Shown piece after piece: positions 25,267 through 32,894 of a stretch of DNA of 64,000 nucleotides. Source of the DNA: Chitinophaga pinensis (GTDB taxonomy: Bacteria; Pseudomonadota; Gammaproteobacteria; Burkholderiales; Burkholderiaceae_C); NCBI GenBank assembly GCA_943326015.2, contig CALPRQ020000015.1:1-64000 (forward strand), read 5' to 3'. Made by a program: the position numbers and the translations under genes. Every line of letters begins with the position of its first letter. Position 1 is the first letter of the stretch. A model generated the notes under the pieces. The model was not told the origin of the DNA, did not search any database, and was given only the letters and a program-made list of their open reading frames with translations.

Positions 25267-26102
25267 CAGAACCCCAGATCGCCAAGCAAGCTGTCCACAT
25301 CGGTCTGCACCATCGAAGCCGTGGGTACATTGGGACCCGACAACAGATCGACTTCGCCGCTGCGCTGCGGCGTGGGCGCGAAATCGCGCAGCAACTGCGT
25401 CAACTGGCTCTCCAGATTGCCAGTCAAGGTAACGACCTTCTTGATGATCTGGCCGGTGATGTCCTGGAAGTCCTGCGCCATCATGATGTCCATCAGGCGC
25501 GCCTTCTCGGCCTCGGCATTGCTGACCACCAAGGCGGAAAAATCGCGCGAATCGGCCGCCAGCTGCTTGAAATCCTCCAGGCTCAGCTGGCCCTCGAACA
25601 TGGCCTGCCAGCGACGCGACATCTCTTGCGCCTGGCGCACCTGGGCGTCCTGGGCCGGCAGGCTCTCGTCGACCGCATTGAGCACCTTGTTGGCGGCCTG
25701 CTCGGTCAGCGAAGCGATGTATTTCAAGCGCTCCTGCGAGTCGAACATCTCGTGCACCGCATCGAACAAGGCGCGGTCCTGCCCCAGTTGGCGCAGGGCA
25801 TCGTGCAGCTCGCGCACGATGAGGCCCAGTCGCTGGTACAGCGGCAATCCCTCGTCGTGCAGCGCGGCGGCCGCGGCAGCCAGCTCGGGGGAGTCCGCCG
25901 GCTGCGGCTCGGCAGCCAGTGCGGCAGGCTCGGCGGGTGCGGCGACCTGCTGGGCGGCCGCCGCCTCGAACAGCGCGTCGAGGTCGTCCTCGGCGGGCGC
26001 GGCAGGTTCGGCGGTAGCCGGTGGCGATGCGCTGGCAGTGGACTCCTTTTGTGCCACCACGGCATCGAACAAGGCGTCAAGATCGTCCCAATCGTCGCTC
26101 AT
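25266..26102 (-). CDS. cheZ: CheY-P phosphatase CheZ with extended N-terminus
   Basis: A 278-aa phosphatase that ends the CheY-P signal. The active-site helix reads AQDFQDITGQIIKKV, with Asp214 and Gln218 as the catalytic pair. The C-terminus VDSLLGDLGF is the CheY-binding helix. Residues 1-80, absent in E. coli CheZ (about 214 aa), contain two copies of a D-D-L-D-A-L-F-[DE]-A motif (residues 6-14 and 39-47) in an Ala/Pro-rich linker. The ATG at 26102 has AGGAG 8 nt upstream. It lies upstream of and overlaps cheA. Confidence 0.93.
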   Translation of the reverse strand: MSDDWDDLDALFDAVVAQKESTASASPPATAEPAAPAEDDLDALFEAAAAQQVAAPAEPAALAAEPQPADSPELAAAAAALHDEGLPLYQRLGLIVRELHDALRQLGQDRALFDAVHEMFDSQERLKYIASLTEQAANKVLNAVDESLPAQDAQVRQAQEMSRRWQAMFEGQLSLEDFKQLAADSRDFSALVVSNAEAEKARLMDIMMAQDFQDITGQIIKKVVTLTGNLESQLTQLLRDFAPTPQRSGEVDLLSGPNVPTASMVQTDVDSLLGDLGF

Positions 26103-26135
26103 TCATTCACTCCTGATTGCACTTCTGGTTGCAGC

Positions 26136-27710
26136 TCACGCGCCGGTGCGCGCGAGCTTGAAAACATTCATCGCCTGCCGCAACTGAACAGATTGCTGCA
26201 CGAGTCTTTCCGACGCGCCAGCATTCTCCTCGACCAGCGCGGCGTTTTGCTGGGTCACCGAATCGAGGTTCACCACCGCGGTGTTGATCTGGTTGATGCC
26301 CTGGCTCTGCTCTTGCGTGAGCAGCGCCAGATCACTCATGATCTGCGAGACATCCTTGATCGACTTGACGATCTCGTCCATGGTCGTCGTGGCTTCGCCC
26401 ACCTGGCGGGTACCCGATTGCACCTTGGCAATCGAATCCCCGATCAGCTGCTTGATTTCCTTGGCCGCCGCGGCCGAGCGTCCGGCCAGGCTGCGCACCT
26501 CGCCCGCGACCACGGCGAAGCCGCGGCCCTGCTCGCCGGCACGCGCGGCCTCCACCGACGCATTGAGCGCGAGGATATTGGTCTGGAATGCAATGCCGTC
26601 GATCAGGCCGATGATATCGACGATCTTTTCGGCCGAAGCGCTGATCTCGTTCATCGTGCCACCAAAATTCGAGATCACCTCGCCGCCCTGGGTGGCGACG
26701 TGGTTCGCCTTGACGGCAAGCTGATTGGCTTGTCGGGCATTGTCGGCGCTCTGGTTCATGTTGGCAACGAACTGTTCCAGGCTCGATGCCGTTTCCTCCA
26801 GGCTGGAGGCCTGTGCTTCGGTGCGCTGGGACAGGTTGAGGTTGCCGGCGGCGATTTCGGTCGTGGCGACCTTCATGGCTTCGGCGTTGTCACGCACGTC
26901 ACCCACGATGGTGTTGAGGTTCAGCGCCACCTGCCTGAGGGCACGCAGCAGCTGGCTGAATTCGTCGGTGCCCGGAATTTCGAGCTGGACTTTCATGTCA
27001 CCGCCGGCAATGACGCGTGCCACCCGCGTCGCCTGCGCCAACGGACCCACCACCCGTTTGCGCAAGGTGATCCAGAGCCACAGCGCCAGCAGCAGCCCGC
27101 CGGACGACAGCCAACCCAGCAGACCCGGCTCAGGCACGAAGCCCAGCCAGGCCGACAGGCCCAAGGCCGCCAGGCCGGCACTCAACAGACCGAGCCCCAG
27201 GTTCAGGCGCGTGACCATGCCCGGCTGACCGAGCCGGGCCAGGGCACCGCGCAGGCCGCTGCGCACCACCCGACCCTGCTCGATGGCCAGGCCCTGGGCG
27301 CGGCCCTCGCGGAACCGGGCATAGACGGGCTCGACCGCCTGGATCACTTCGCGCGCGGGCTTGGTACGCACCGACATGTAGCCCGTGACCTGGCCATTCT
27401 CGTAGATCGGGGTCACATTGGCATTGACCCAATAGAAGTCACCGTTCTTGCACCGGTTCTTCACCAGACCCGACCAGGGAATGCCCTGCTTGAGGGTGGC
27501 CCACAGGTCCTCGAAGGCTTCGGGCGGCATGTCGGGATGGCGCACGATATTGTGCGGTTGCCCCAGCAGCTCGTCCTCGGAGTAGCCACTGACCTCGACG
27601 AAGTAGGGGTTCACATAGGTGATCCGGCTCTGGGTGTCGGTCATCGACACAATGGACCGGGTGTCACTGAGCAGCTGTTCGCGCTGGGTGACGGGCTGAT
27701 TGATGCGCAT
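26136..27710 (-). CDS. Aer-like PAS chemoreceptor
   Basis: A 524-aa energy- or redox-taxis receptor. An N-terminal cytoplasmic PAS domain (residues about 10-115: [40 protein letters not shown], with the NIVRHPDMP helix of FAD-binding Aer proteins) is followed by a paired hydrophobic segment (about 165-215) that anchors it without a periplasmic domain, HAMP, and a signalling domain with [25 protein letters not shown] binding is inferred from family. It lies between motB and cheZ. The 106-bp gap upstream is A/T-rich. Confidence 0.93.
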   Translation of the reverse strand: MRINQPVTQREQLLSDTRSIVSMTDTQSRITYVNPYFVEVSGYSEDELLGQPHNIVRHPDMPPEAFEDLWATLKQGIPWSGLVKNRCKNGDFYWVNANVTPIYENGQVTGYMSVRTKPAREVIQAVEPVYARFREGRAQGLAIEQGRVVRSGLRGALARLGQPGMVTRLNLGLGLLSAGLAALGLSAWLGFVPEPGLLGWLSSGGLLLALWLWITLRKRVVGPLAQATRVARVIAGGDMKVQLEIPGTDEFSQLLRALRQVALNLNTIVGDVRDNAEAMKVATTEIAAGNLNLSQRTEAQASSLEETASSLEQFVANMNQSADNARQANQLAVKANHVATQGGEVISNFGGTMNEISASAEKIVDIIGLIDGIAFQTNILALNASVEAARAGEQGRGFAVVAGEVRSLAGRSAAAAKEIKQLIGDSIAKVQSGTRQVGEATTTMDEIVKSIKDVSQIMSDLALLTQEQSQGINQINTAVVNLDSVTQQNAALVEENAGASERLVQQSVQLRQAMNVFKLARTGA

Positions 27711-27816
27711 GTTCTTTTTGTTCTTGGAAAACTTGAAATACTTGAAGTAATTGATAATAACGGTAAAAATTTCCGGGATTCAACCGAAATACTCGAATAC
27801 AAGCCAGATTATCCCA

Positions 27817-28710
27817 TCAGGGATTGTCCAGCTTGATGGTCTTCAAGCGCCCCTCGTTGATCGCGGCATCCTCCGCCCGCTTGTTGAGCAAGATGATGCT
27901 GATGCGGCGATTATTGGGGTTGAGCGGGTCGTCAGGCTCGAGCAGGACCGCCGAGGACAGACCGATGACCCGGATCAGCCGCGACTCATCGAGACCACCG
28001 CTGATCAGCACGCGCCGCGCCGCATTGGCCCGGTCGGCTGACAGTTCCCAGTTGCTGTAGCTCTTGCCGCCGCCGGCATAGGGCCTGGCGTCGGTGTGGC
28101 CCGCCAGGCTGATGCGGTTCGGCATGTCATTGAGCGCCGGCGCGATCTCGCGCAGGATGTCTTGCGCGTAGAGCTGCAGCGTTGCGCTCGCGAGCGCGAA
28201 CATGGGCCGGTTCAGCTCGTCGATGATCTGCACGCGCAAGCCCTCGCTGCTGACATCGATCAGCAACTGCTTCTTGAACGGTTGGAGCTTGGGACTGGCC
28301 TCGATCAGTGCCTCGAGCTTCTGCTTCATCGCCCGCATCTGCCGAGCCTCGGCCTGCTGCCTGGCATCGTCCTGCGCGCTGGACGCTTTCGGCTGGCGCA
28401 CGGCAGCCGGTCCTTCGCCAGCCCGCAGGCCATCCTGCGTGAGGTCGCGCCCGCCCCCGGGCAGGATGATGTTGCTCGCGCCGCTGGACGGCCCGCCCAG
28501 CAGCGAGGTCGAGAGCGGGGTCTGGAAAAACTCCGCAATGCCCTTGAGCTTTTCGCCGTCGAGCGCGCCCAGCAGCCACATCAGCAGGAAGAAGGCCATC
28601 ATGGCCGTCATGAAGTCGGCATAGGCAATCTTCCAGGCGCCGCCGTGGCTGCCGCCTGCCACCTTCTTGATGCGCTTGACGACGATGGTCGGGGTTTTCT
28701 TGTCTGCCAT
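27817..28710 (-). CDS. motB: Flagellar stator protein MotB
   Basis: A 297-aa stator subunit anchoring the motor to peptidoglycan. The single membrane helix (KIAYADFMTAMMAFFLLMWLLGAL) carries the proton-binding Asp32, the same number as in E. coli. A plug/linker region leads to the OmpA-like peptidoglycan-binding domain (ISLAGHTDARPYAGG, NWELSADRANAARRVL, NRRISIIL). It starts 4 bp after motA. Confidence 0.96.
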   Translation of the reverse strand: MADKKTPTIVVKRIKKVAGGSHGGAWKIAYADFMTAMMAFFLLMWLLGALDGEKLKGIAEFFQTPLSTSLLGGPSSGASNIILPGGGRDLTQDGLRAGEGPAAVRQPKASSAQDDARQQAEARQMRAMKQKLEALIEASPKLQPFKKQLLIDVSSEGLRVQIIDELNRPMFALASATLQLYAQDILREIAPALNDMPNRISLAGHTDARPYAGGGKSYSNWELSADRANAARRVLISGGLDESRLIRVIGLSSAVLLEPDDPLNPNNRRISIILLNKRAEDAAINEGRLKTIKLDNP

Positions 28711-28714
28711 CGGC

Positions 28715-29575
28715 TTACCTGGACTTGGCCTGCTTGATCTCTTCTTCCATCTCGATGAAAGAGGGACGCTCGGTCGAGAACAGCACCTTGCGACCGAACT
28801 CGACCGCGATCTTCGGCGGATAACCGTTGAGGCTGGCCAGCAAGGTCACCTTGACGCATTGCAGGGTCTTGGACGATTCGTGCAGCTTTTGCTCGAGCAG
28901 GCTCGCCAGTGGAGTGACGAAGCCATAGGCCAGCAGGATACCCAGGAAAGTACCGACCAGGGCATGGGCAATCAGGAGACCGAGTTCGGCTGGCGGCAGA
29001 CCGACCGATTCCATGGTGTGCACCACCCCCATCACCGCCGCCACGATGCCGAAGGCCGGCAGGCCGTCGCCGATCTTGGCGATGCAATGCACCGGCACCT
29101 CGCCTTCGACGTGATGGGTTTCGATCTCGTTGTCCATCAGGTTCTCGAGCTGGAACGGGTCCATGTTGCCCGACACCATCAGTCGCAGGTAGTCGGTGAG
29201 GAACTCCAGCAGATGGTGGTCAGCCAGCACCATCGGATAGCGGGAAAACAGCTCGCTTTGCTCGGGTTGCTCGATGTCACCTTCGATCGCCATCATGCCG
29301 TCGCTACGGCTCTTGTTGAGCAGCGCGAACAGCAGCAGCATGAGCTCGAGGTAGAGCGCGCGGTTGTAGCGCGAACCCTTGAACAGGGTGGGCAAGGCCT
29401 TCATCGTGGCCTTGATCGACTTGCCATTGTTGCCGGCAATGAAGGCGCCGACGGCGGCGCCAGCGATCATCAGCACCTCCAGCGGTTGCAACAGCGCGGC
29501 GAGGTGTCCGCCAGCCAGGGCAAAACCGCCCAGGACTGAAGCCACCACCACCACATAGCCCAGAATCACGAACAC
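28715..29575 (-). CDS. motA: Flagellar stator protein MotA (GTG start inside upstream gene)
   Basis: A 286-aa inner-membrane proton-channel subunit with four membrane helices. The N-terminus FVILGYVVVVASVLGGFALAGG matches MotA starts if GTG at 29575 is used; there is no ATG nearby, and AAGGA lies 7 nt upstream. The conserved PAFGIVAAVMGVVHTM and LVGTFLGILLAYGFVTPLA helices carry the functional prolines. The start lies inside the last 10 nt of the membrane methyltransferase gene, so translation is coupled to it. Confidence 0.95.
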   Translation of the reverse strand: MFVILGYVVVVASVLGGFALAGGHLAALLQPLEVLMIAGAAVGAFIAGNNGKSIKATMKALPTLFKGSRYNRALYLELMLLLFALLNKSRSDGMMAIEGDIEQPEQSELFSRYPMVLADHHLLEFLTDYLRLMVSGNMDPFQLENLMDNEIETHHVEGEVPVHCIAKIGDGLPAFGIVAAVMGVVHTMESVGLPPAELGLLIAHALVGTFLGILLAYGFVTPLASLLEQKLHESSKTLQCVKVTLLASLNGYPPKIAVEFGRKVLFSTERPSFIEMEEEIKQAKSR

Positions 29576-30429
29576 GGCAAATCCTTCAAAAAAACAGCCT
29601 CCAGATCCGACCCCGGGCCGGCCGCCAGCACGCCATCTGCCCCCATGCGCCAGACATAGAGCGGCGGCACGCCGGCCAGACCCGAGCCCGGCAGCGCCAC
29701 TGCGGCCTGACCGGGAAAGACAAATTCGCAGCTGATGAAACAGGCACCCGGCTTGAGTTGTGCCACCAGTTGCTGCCACAGCGACGGCATGGCCGCCGGC
29801 GACAGGTAGGCCAGCACGAGATCGTAGGCTGCCAAATCATGCCGCCGGTAATCCTGGCGCAGGAAACGGCAGCTACTGCGGCGCCAGCGCGCGCGGCAGC
29901 GGCTCAACAGCCAGGGCAGTGGTGCCAACTCCAGCCCCAGCACCGAAGGCGCGCCGGGCTGCCGCGCCAGATGCAGCGCCAGGCCCCCGAGGCCGCTGCC
30001 GAGATCGACCACGCGCGCGCCCGGCCCGGACGGCAGACAGCGCGCCATCAAGCGCCAGACCGCAGGACCCGAAGCATACAAGGGCACACGGGTCGAGAAA
30101 GTCGTCCAGTAGACCAGCAGCAGCGCCAGCCAGGCAAACAGGAACAGTTCGGGCGGCCACTGCAGCGCGGCAGCGCCATGCAGGGCGGCCGGAAAGCCGG
30201 CGTTGATCGCCAGCCACCAGACCGGCAACCGCAGCCAGGCACTCAGCACGACACCCCACACCGCCTGCCAGGCCAGGCCTACCCCAGCGGGCTGCGGCGG
30301 CAGGGCAGCGGACACCAGCAGCCAGCCGAGCAGCACCACGGCAGCCGAAGTCCACTGCGGATACGCCCCGAGCCTGCCGGCCAAGGCCGATCGGAGCTCA
30401 GTCCAGCTGCGTCGATCCGGCGCGAGCAT
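29566..30429 (-). CDS. Membrane-anchored class I SAM-dependent methyltransferase of unknown substrate
   Basis: A 287-aa protein. Three hydrophobic segments (residues about 30-46, 55-75, 100-118) precede a soluble Rossmann-type domain with SAM-binding motif I ARVVDLGSGLGGLALHLA and a motif-II-like VLGLELAPLPWLLS. Its start overlaps the flhC end by 32 bp and its stop overlaps the motA start by 10 bp, so it is embedded in the flhDC-motAB operon. AAGGTG lies 6 nt before the ATG. Substrate is unknown; the position suggests a motility role. I do not recognise a named family. Confidence 0.7.
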   Translation of the reverse strand: MLAPDRRSWTELRSALAGRLGAYPQWTSAAVVLLGWLLVSAALPPQPAGVGLAWQAVWGVVLSAWLRLPVWWLAINAGFPAALHGAAALQWPPELFLFAWLALLLVYWTTFSTRVPLYASGPAVWRLMARCLPSGPGARVVDLGSGLGGLALHLARQPGAPSVLGLELAPLPWLLSRCRARWRRSSCRFLRQDYRRHDLAAYDLVLAYLSPAAMPSLWQQLVAQLKPGACFISCEFVFPGQAAVALPGSGLAGVPPLYVWRMGADGVLAAGPGSDLEAVFLKDLPCS

Positions 30430-31000
30430 CGAGCACCTTGCGCGTCTTGCCGGCCCGCGAAGGCACGCGACAGAGTCCACAGACAAAACGCTGGCGGCGC
30501 TGCGGCTGCACGATGAACTCACCCCCGCAGTGACGGCAGCGCGTGGTCTCCAGCATCGAACTGTTGAGGAAGCGCAGCAGCGTCCAGGCCCGCGTGAGCG
30601 ACAGCACCGGCTCGGCGCCCGGCTCGGGCGGCATCTGCTCAAGGTAGAGGCGGTAGCCCTTGACCAGGGCATCGATGGACTCGAGTCCGGCATGCTGCAT
30701 CAGCTGGCGGTGAATACCGACAAAGAGCGAGGCGTGGATGTTGGGCTGCCAGGTCAGGAACCAGTCGGTCGAGAACGGCAGCATGCCCTTGGGCGGCGAC
30801 ACCCCCAGCAATTCCTTGTAGAGCTTGAGCAGGCGGTCACGCGACAGCTGGGTCTCGGACTCGAGCAACTGCAGCCGCGCGCCCAGGCGGATCAGATCGA
30901 TCGCGAGCTGGATCTCGCGCGACTCGCCCAGCACGGTCTTGGTTTTCCTGCCCGGACTCGCGCCAGCGGCTGTACTGGACAGGCCGGCGTCGCGGATCAA
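30398..31000 (-). CDS. flhC: Flagellar master transcription factor subunit FlhC (TTG start)
   Basis: A 200-aa subunit of the FlhD4C2 activator of class II flagellar promoters. The Zn site is C155-x2-C158 (CRHC) and C174-x2-C177 (CGLC). The N-terminal half holds ESREIQLAIDLIRLGARLQLLESET. The start is TTG at 31000: AGGAG lies 5 nt upstream and the TTG overlaps the flhD stop as TTGA. Its own 3' end overlaps the methyltransferase gene. Confidence 0.95.
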   Translation of the reverse strand: MIRDAGLSSTAAGASPGRKTKTVLGESREIQLAIDLIRLGARLQLLESETQLSRDRLLKLYKELLGVSPPKGMLPFSTDWFLTWQPNIHASLFVGIHRQLMQHAGLESIDALVKGYRLYLEQMPPEPGAEPVLSLTRAWTLLRFLNSSMLETTRCRHCGGEFIVQPQRRQRFVCGLCRVPSRAGKTRKVLDARAGSTQLD

Positions 31001-31314
31001 AGAATCTCCTCGACCGGCTGGCCCGCCAGCAGGATGGCGGAGTGCGCATGCGCGAGCGGGCGCGCCTTGCTGTCGTGCGTGAGCATGCCGAGGATGGCGC
31101 CATCGTCGAAACGGAACCGTGTCAACATCATCGGGCTGCTGGCGAGCTTGAGGATCTGGGCTGTGCTCAGACGGTCGATCAGCTGCGCGATCTCCTGACT
31201 GATGCCGAGGCGATACACCGCCATCGCCTGATCCTCGCGCACCATGCGCTGAGCCAGCATCAGGTAACTCAGGTTCATGTCCTTCACTTCATCCATCAAG
31301 TTGCAACGGTCCAT
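30997..31314 (-). CDS. flhD: Flagellar master transcription factor subunit FlhD
   Basis: A 105-aa partner of FlhC. NLSYLMLAQRMVREDQAMAVYRLGIS and LTRFRFDDGAILGMLTHDSKA match FlhD. Using ATG at 31314 puts NLSY at residue 14, as in E. coli, and GTGGAG lies 9 nt upstream; ATG at 31296 is possible. It heads the flhD-flhC-methyltransferase-motA-motB run. Upstream is a 94-bp stretch ending at the left edge of the TnpB element, so that insertion sits close to or within the flhDC control region. A TTGACA hexamer near 31372-31377 lacks a matching -10. Confidence 0.95.
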   Translation of the reverse strand: MDRCNLMDEVKDMNLSYLMLAQRMVREDQAMAVYRLGISQEIAQLIDRLSTAQILKLASSPMMLTRFRFDDGAILGMLTHDSKARPLAHAHSAILLAGQPVEEIL

Positions 31315-31408
31315 CTCCTACAACTCCACGTGTATGTCGCGGCCGCGCGGCGACCCCGTCAATGATCAATCAGAATGTCAATTGGATCTCATCAATCCAT
31401 CTTTTGAT

Positions 31409-32664
31409 CAAATGTATCATAAAACACGAAAATCGGGGGCTTTTTGACTGGTGACTCGATTTGAGCGGCAAGCTTCGTGGTTCAGCCCGAGGTTTGAGCG
31501 ATCAGGCCGGTACGGCCTGTAGCCCGCTGCACAGTCCCGCCCTATCATGTTCGCCGTGAACACGACCAAGACCCTCCAGCTGCGCATCAAGGACAAGCAT
31601 GCCCACGTGCTGCGCCAGATGGCGCGCGAGGTCAATCAGGTCTGGAACCACATCAACGCAGTATCAGCCAAGGCCGCTTGTCCCTTCGCGGGCCAACCGC
31701 GCTACCTCTCGGGCTACGACCTGCAAAAGCTCACGGCCGGCTTCAGCCAGTGCGAGGGCATCTCGGTCGGCAGCGGCACCGTGCAGGTGGTCTGCGCGGA
31801 ATACGCCACCCGGCGCAGGCAGTTCAAACGCTCACGCCTGAACTGGCGCATCTCGAACCCGAAATCATCTAGGTATTCGCTCGGCTGGATTCCGTTCAAG
31901 ATCGGCCACGCCCGCTACCAAGGCGGCCAGATCCACTTTGCCGGCCAGCATTTCAGCCTCTGGGACAGCTACGGCCTGGCGGACTACGAACTTCGCAGCG
32001 GCTCGTTCAGCGAGGACAGCCGGGGCCGCTGGTACTTCAATGTCGCCGTCGAGATCCCGGAACTCGTCGGCCCGCGCCTGTCCGGTCCAACCGCCTGCGT
32101 CGGCATCGACCTGGGGCTGAAGGACTGCGCCACCACCTCGGACGGGCGGCGACTCGAAGGTCGCTGGTTCAGGGCGCATGAGCACAAGTTGGCAAAAGCC
32201 CAGCGGGCGAGAAAGAAACGGCGCGTGAAAGCGATCCACGCCAGGATCGCCAACCAGCGCAAGGACGCGCTGCACAAATTGAGCACCGCCTTGGTGCAAC
32301 AGAACGCCGCCATCTTCGTGGGCGACGTGGCCAGCGCCCAGCTGGTCAAGACCCAGATGGCCAAGTCCACGCTCGACGCGGGCTGGACCATGCTGAGGAC
32401 GATGTTGGAATACAAGAGCCGTCAGGCCGGTGTCGTCTTCGAGGCAGTGAACGAAAGCTACAGTACCCAGACTTGCTCGTGCTGCGGGGTCATACCCGCC
32501 AGCAGTCCGAAAGGTAGGGCAGGTCTTGGAATAAGAGAATGGCAGTGCAGCGCCTGCGCCACGGTCCACGACCGGGACGTGAACGCGGCCAGGAACATTC
32601 TCGCGGCCGGACATGGCCGTCTCGCAGGAGGAATCCCCCGCCTTTAGGCAGGGGAAGATGTCAA
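31409..32664 (+). mobile_element. IS200/IS605-type element carrying tnpB only
   Basis: The proposed left boundary is just after TTGAT (31404-31408) and the right end just after TCAA (32661-32664), the flanking and terminal tetra/pentanucleotides known for ISDra2-like elements. The element would be 1256 bp, contains one tnpB and no tnpA, and so cannot move alone. A subterminal hairpin lies at the right end. It occupies the gap between flhDC and fliC. Boundaries are inferred by analogy and could be off. Confidence 0.6.
31547..32647 (+). CDS. tnpB: TnpB RNA-guided nuclease (IS605 OrfB family)
   Basis: A 366-aa Cas12 ancestor guided by an RNA from its own 3' end. RuvC-I Asp188 is in VGIDLGLKDC and RuvC-III Asp344 in HDRDVNAARNIL. 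The Zn ribbon is C310-x2-C313 (CSCC) and C334-x2-C337 (CSAC). At the RuvC-II position the usual Glu is missing (AIFVGDVASAQL, Gly259-Asp260); a Glu occurs instead at 303 in EAVNESYSTQTCSCCG, the place reported for TnpB lineages with a displaced catalytic Glu. The N-terminus (TKTLQLRIKDKHAHVLRQM) is intact. Whether it cuts or only binds DNA cannot be settled here. Confidence 0.92.
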   Translation: MFAVNTTKTLQLRIKDKHAHVLRQMAREVNQVWNHINAVSAKAACPFAGQPRYLSGYDLQKLTAGFSQCEGISVGSGTVQVVCAEYATRRRQFKRSRLNWRISNPKSSRYSLGWIPFKIGHARYQGGQIHFAGQHFSLWDSYGLADYELRSGSFSEDSRGRWYFNVAVEIPELVGPRLSGPTACVGIDLGLKDCATTSDGRRLEGRWFRAHEHKLAKAQRARKKRRVKAIHARIANQRKDALHKLSTALVQQNAAIFVGDVASAQLVKTQMAKSTLDAGWTMLRTMLEYKSRQAGVVFEAVNESYSTQTCSCCGVIPASSPKGRAGLGIREWQCSACATVHDRDVNAARNILAAGHGRLAGGIPRL

Positions 32665-32685
32665 TGGTGACCCGGCGCTGCGCCA
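32480..32685 (+). ncRNA. Probable omega/reRNA region of the tnpB element with guide
   Basis: TnpB guide RNAs derive from the 3' part of the tnpB gene and run through the right end. The right end has the hairpin CCCC-c-GCC-TTTA-GGC-a-GGGG at 32635-32654, overlapping the tnpB stop codon, as in many IS605 elements. If the right end is TCAA at 32664, the guide begins TGGTGACCCGGCGC at 32665. The 5' limit is arbitrary. Confidence 0.45.
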
Positions 32686-32769
32686 GCAGCGATGCGATCA
32701 GACCATGGCCCAGGTCCAAGCCTGGCGCAGGCGGGCCGCGAATTTTTTCAAAAAAACTTCATCGCCCCC

Positions 32770-32796
32770 TCAAGTCCGGCCACCGGCCGCCGTAAC
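32770..32796 (+). promoter_or_regulatory. Sigma-28 (FliA) promoter of fliC
   Basis: TCAAGTCC (32770-32777), an 11-bp spacer, GCCGTAAC (32789-32796). The enterobacterial consensus is TAAAGTTT-N11-GCCGATAA. A T6/A7 tract at 32741-32757 just upstream could act as an UP element. Transcription would start about 90 bp before the fliC ATG. It lies about 105 bp beyond the right end of the tnpB element. Confidence 0.8.
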
Positions 32797-32894
32797 CCAA
32801 AACAACGGCGGCTACAACCCAGCCACCGCAGGCAAGCAGGCCCACAGGGCGGTGCTTGCAGGCCCAGCGTATCAACCCAGACCGGAGAACCACC

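Noticed and set aside
27711-27816. TCAAGTAT/TCAAGTTT boxes before the Aer-like receptor as sigma-28 promoters
   Set aside because: The sequence 11 bp downstream of each does not resemble CCGTAA or CCGATA.
31449-32671. TGGTGAC present at 31449-31455 and again at 32665-32671, resembling a target-site duplication
   Set aside because: IS200/IS605 elements do not duplicate target sites, and the left copy lies inside the proposed element. Seven bases can recur by chance.
31865-32719. Frame antisense to tnpB running into the fliC upstream region
   Set aside because: No similarity that I recognise and it spans the right end of the mobile element, so it cannot be an old gene.
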